From SAR324 cluster bacterium (GTDB lineage: Bacteria; Bdellovibrionota; UBA2361; JAAZON01), in assembly GCA_012797725.1 (NCBI GenBank), contig JAAZON010000635.1, positions 1 to 8,025 on the forward strand: 8,025 nt of DNA, written 5' to 3'. Shown piece by piece: positions 6,931 through 8,025 of this stretch (position 1 is the stretch's first letter; every line of letters starts with the position of its first letter). The translations under genes and the position numbers were made by a program. The notes below the pieces were generated by a model. It saw nothing but the letters and a program-made list of their open reading frames with translations. It ran no database searches and was not told the DNA's origin.

Positions 6931-6947
6931 ACACTAGTATCTAGTGT
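6931..6947. repeat. 17-bp perfect inverted repeat at the pseudogene start
   Basis: ACACTAG-TAT-CTAGTGT has two perfect 7-bp arms around three bases. It overlaps codons 2 to 7 of the decayed glycosyltransferase and contains its first premature stop (TAG at 6936-6934). It may be an operator-like site, a scar, or chance. It lies 24 bp downstream of the stop codon of the preceding tandem glycosyltransferase gene. Confidence 0.35.
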
Positions 6948-6971
6948 CCATAGACCGATTTTCTGTTCTCT

Positions 6972-8025
6972 CTATTTGAGTTCAACAATAGGAACAGGTG
7001 GTACCTTCTCGTCGAAAGGAGTCAGAGGGCAGTTTGCTCTTTCCTGTTCCACAATTAAGACTACCTCCTGAAGATATTCAACGGGATAATTTGAGTAGCG
7101 AGACCTTGCATTTCTTCTATAACTAGATAGCAAGAAGTTGACTGACTGAACTTCGGCGTATCTTGAAAATCTAAGAAATAGTTCGAAGTCTGCAGCATGT
7201 TTCCATCGAGTATTCAACAGGGCTCCAGATTTCTCCCAAAGACTTCTCTTCCAGAACATGGACTCCTGATATATGAAAGGCTGCACAACATTTAGCTGTA
7301 ACCAGTTTCTTCTTGCATAAACTGCCGGAAGGAGATCCACGTAAACAATATCACCATTGTCATCCACCGCACTTGGGTGACCGACAATCCACTCTATGTC
7401 CTTATTACGAAACAAAATGCCCGCCGCAAAGAGCAGGGCTTTTTCATTGTGAAGGTCTTCAGGCCAAAGCCACGTCATCATTTCCCCACTACAGTGGTTC
7501 AACCCAACTTCTAGGGCCTCAAAACGAGATAATTCTTCTGGGCTATCGAAAATCAGAAGGTGTTCTTTATAGGTATTTAAGATTTTTAGGTTTGTGTCAC
7601 TGTTTCCGCAATTAATGACGATGAATTCAAGGTGGGGGTAATTTTGGGAAAGTACCGATTCAATACACTGGCTGAGAAAAAGATCTTCCTTTTTGCAAAC
7701 TGTCACCACTGAAGCTTTGGGGTATCCCGGGTTGGATTGTATTCGTGGGAATACTTTGGGTGTAAAAGCCCTGGTAACTTCTTGTCTCTTCGAATTGAGA
7801 ACAAGGATTGGTGGCGCGTTTTTGAAGGTAGGCTCATCAGGAAGATTCAAGGCACGCTCTCGATCTATTATCGATAAGCATTCTTTTTTGTAATCACCAA
7901 GGAAAGATCTAGACCGCTGCCCTTCGCTGTGACTTCGAAAACCACCAATTCTACCATCAACAGTGTGAAGTTGTGCGTAGCGGCTAAAGCGAGCCCAGAG
8001 CTCGAAGTCAGCGGCAAGCTTGAAG
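6972..8025 (-). CDS. Tandem family 2 glycosyltransferase, 5' end missing
   Basis: The minus-strand frame is open from the window edge to a TAG at 6972-6974, giving 350 visible residues. Residues 1-58 (FKLAADFELWARFSRYAQ onward, with GGFRSH) are the end of one GT2 module. A full second module follows from about residue 104 (ASVVTV). Its tail, WKHAADFELFLRFSRYAE (274-291), repeats the first, so the protein carries at least two homologous modules. Such enzymes transfer sugars from nucleotide donors to growing glycans in the cytoplasm. In module two the donor motifs are altered: NCGNSD (138-143) where DGGSTD is common, and WPED (187-190) where NSDD is common, while the QESMFWKRSLW stretch (253-263) is well kept. 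A TTG at 7848-7850 could be mistaken for the start, but the homology continues past it. No membrane segment is visible. The decayed glycosyltransferase lies 20 bp downstream, suggesting one glycan-synthesis operon. Confidence 0.85.
   Translation of the reverse strand, partial: FKLAADFELWARFSRYAQLHTVDGRIGGFRSHSEGQRSRSFLGDYKKECLSIIDRERALNLPDEPTFKNAPPILVLNSKRQEVTRAFTPKVFPRIQSNPGYPKASVVTVCKKEDLFLSQCIESVLSQNYPHLEFIVINCGNSDTNLKILNTYKEHLLIFDSPEELSRFEALEVGLNHCSGEMMTWLWPEDLHNEKALLFAAGILFRNKDIEWIVGHPSAVDDNGDIVYVDLLPAVYARRNWLQLNVVQPFIYQESMFWKRSLWEKSGALLNTRWKHAADFELFLRFSRYAEVQSVNFLLSSYRRNARSRYSNYPVEYLQEVVLIVEQERANCPLTPFDEKVPPVPIVELK

Larger units (their letters stand above)
5845..6951 (-). pseudogene. 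Decayed nucleotide-sugar glycosyltransferase (GT-A fold) with multiple lesions
   Basis: Pieces of one glycosyltransferase can be read collinearly in shifting frames. From ATG 6951-6949: MDTRY, then TAG (6936-6934), then CTYFDSKYLLKVISLFHSLL and FEIFAVCMDE. A 57-bp insertion holding a TGA (6789-6787) splits the expected LNELK-IPNVYPF. The frame then jumps at a five-T run (6686-6682) after EIEAEDPL and resumes as AKNNRSPVVYLWTCTPTIIQ before a TGA (6614-6612). Next comes EIDLVTYLGADLYFFSSPD, where the usual DxD metal motif DAD reads GAD, then HLGAGLAPWNHTRY. A second shift near the four-C run at 6229-6226 leads to MPVVFYHFHKF and the tail, ending at 5845. The family normally builds surface glycans from nucleotide sugars. 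Flanking genes are intact, so the damage is unlikely to be poor sequence. It lies 20 bp downstream of the tandem glycosyltransferase gene. Confidence 0.82.

Noticed and set aside
7313..7615. Plus-strand 100-codon open frame
   Set aside because: It is a shadow opposite the GT2 coding sequence with no recognisable features.

Overview
The window looks like a chromosomal segment of a bacterium of moderate GC content with ferredoxin-linked, probably anaerobic or microaerobic, metabolism. Support comes from a complete four-subunit 2-oxoacid:ferredoxin oxidoreductase operon, GTG and TTG codons near gene starts, and short Shine-Dalgarno-like motifs. I cannot fix a phylum from the sequence alone.

Left part (1-3101), minus strand. 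A 3'-truncated unrecognised gene (1-648) is followed by a gene-free stretch (649-1118) dominated by a 245-bp foldback element (724-968), whose two arms each contain their own hairpin. Next is a HerA/FtsK-type hexameric ATPase gene (start best placed at 2831). HerA ATPases usually work with a nuclease or effector partner. The only same-strand neighbour here is the unknown gene, lying downstream beyond the foldback element. A divergent control region (2832-3101) carries a perfect 14-bp palindrome.

Middle (3102-5839), plus strand. Four tightly packed genes in the order delta (2x[4Fe-4S] ferredoxin), alpha, beta, gamma encode a 2-oxoacid:ferredoxin oxidoreductase. The alpha and beta sequences are of the 2-oxoisovalerate (VorB) type. 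The enzyme should decarboxylate a 2-oxoacid to its acyl-CoA, passing electrons from thiamine diphosphate through the iron-sulfur clusters to ferredoxin. The junctions are an 11-bp overlap, a 12-bp gap and a 1-bp gap. A weak terminator-like hairpin overlaps the end of the last gene.

Right part (5845-8025), minus strand. This is a glycosyltransferase region. Upstream is a long gene, open at the window edge, carrying at least two tandem family 2 glycosyltransferase modules. It is followed 20 bp later by a decayed sugar-transferase gene (5845-6951) that can be reassembled across three in-frame stops, two frameshifts and a 57-bp insertion.

The most unusual object in the window is that insertion. 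It contains the 5' half of a tRNA-Leu(UAA) gene, cut at the anticodon loop, and is bounded by two copies of ACTTAAAA, the loop sequence itself. This looks like the scar of recombination at a tRNA anticodon-loop sequence, with the glycosyltransferase gene as an accidental secondary site.
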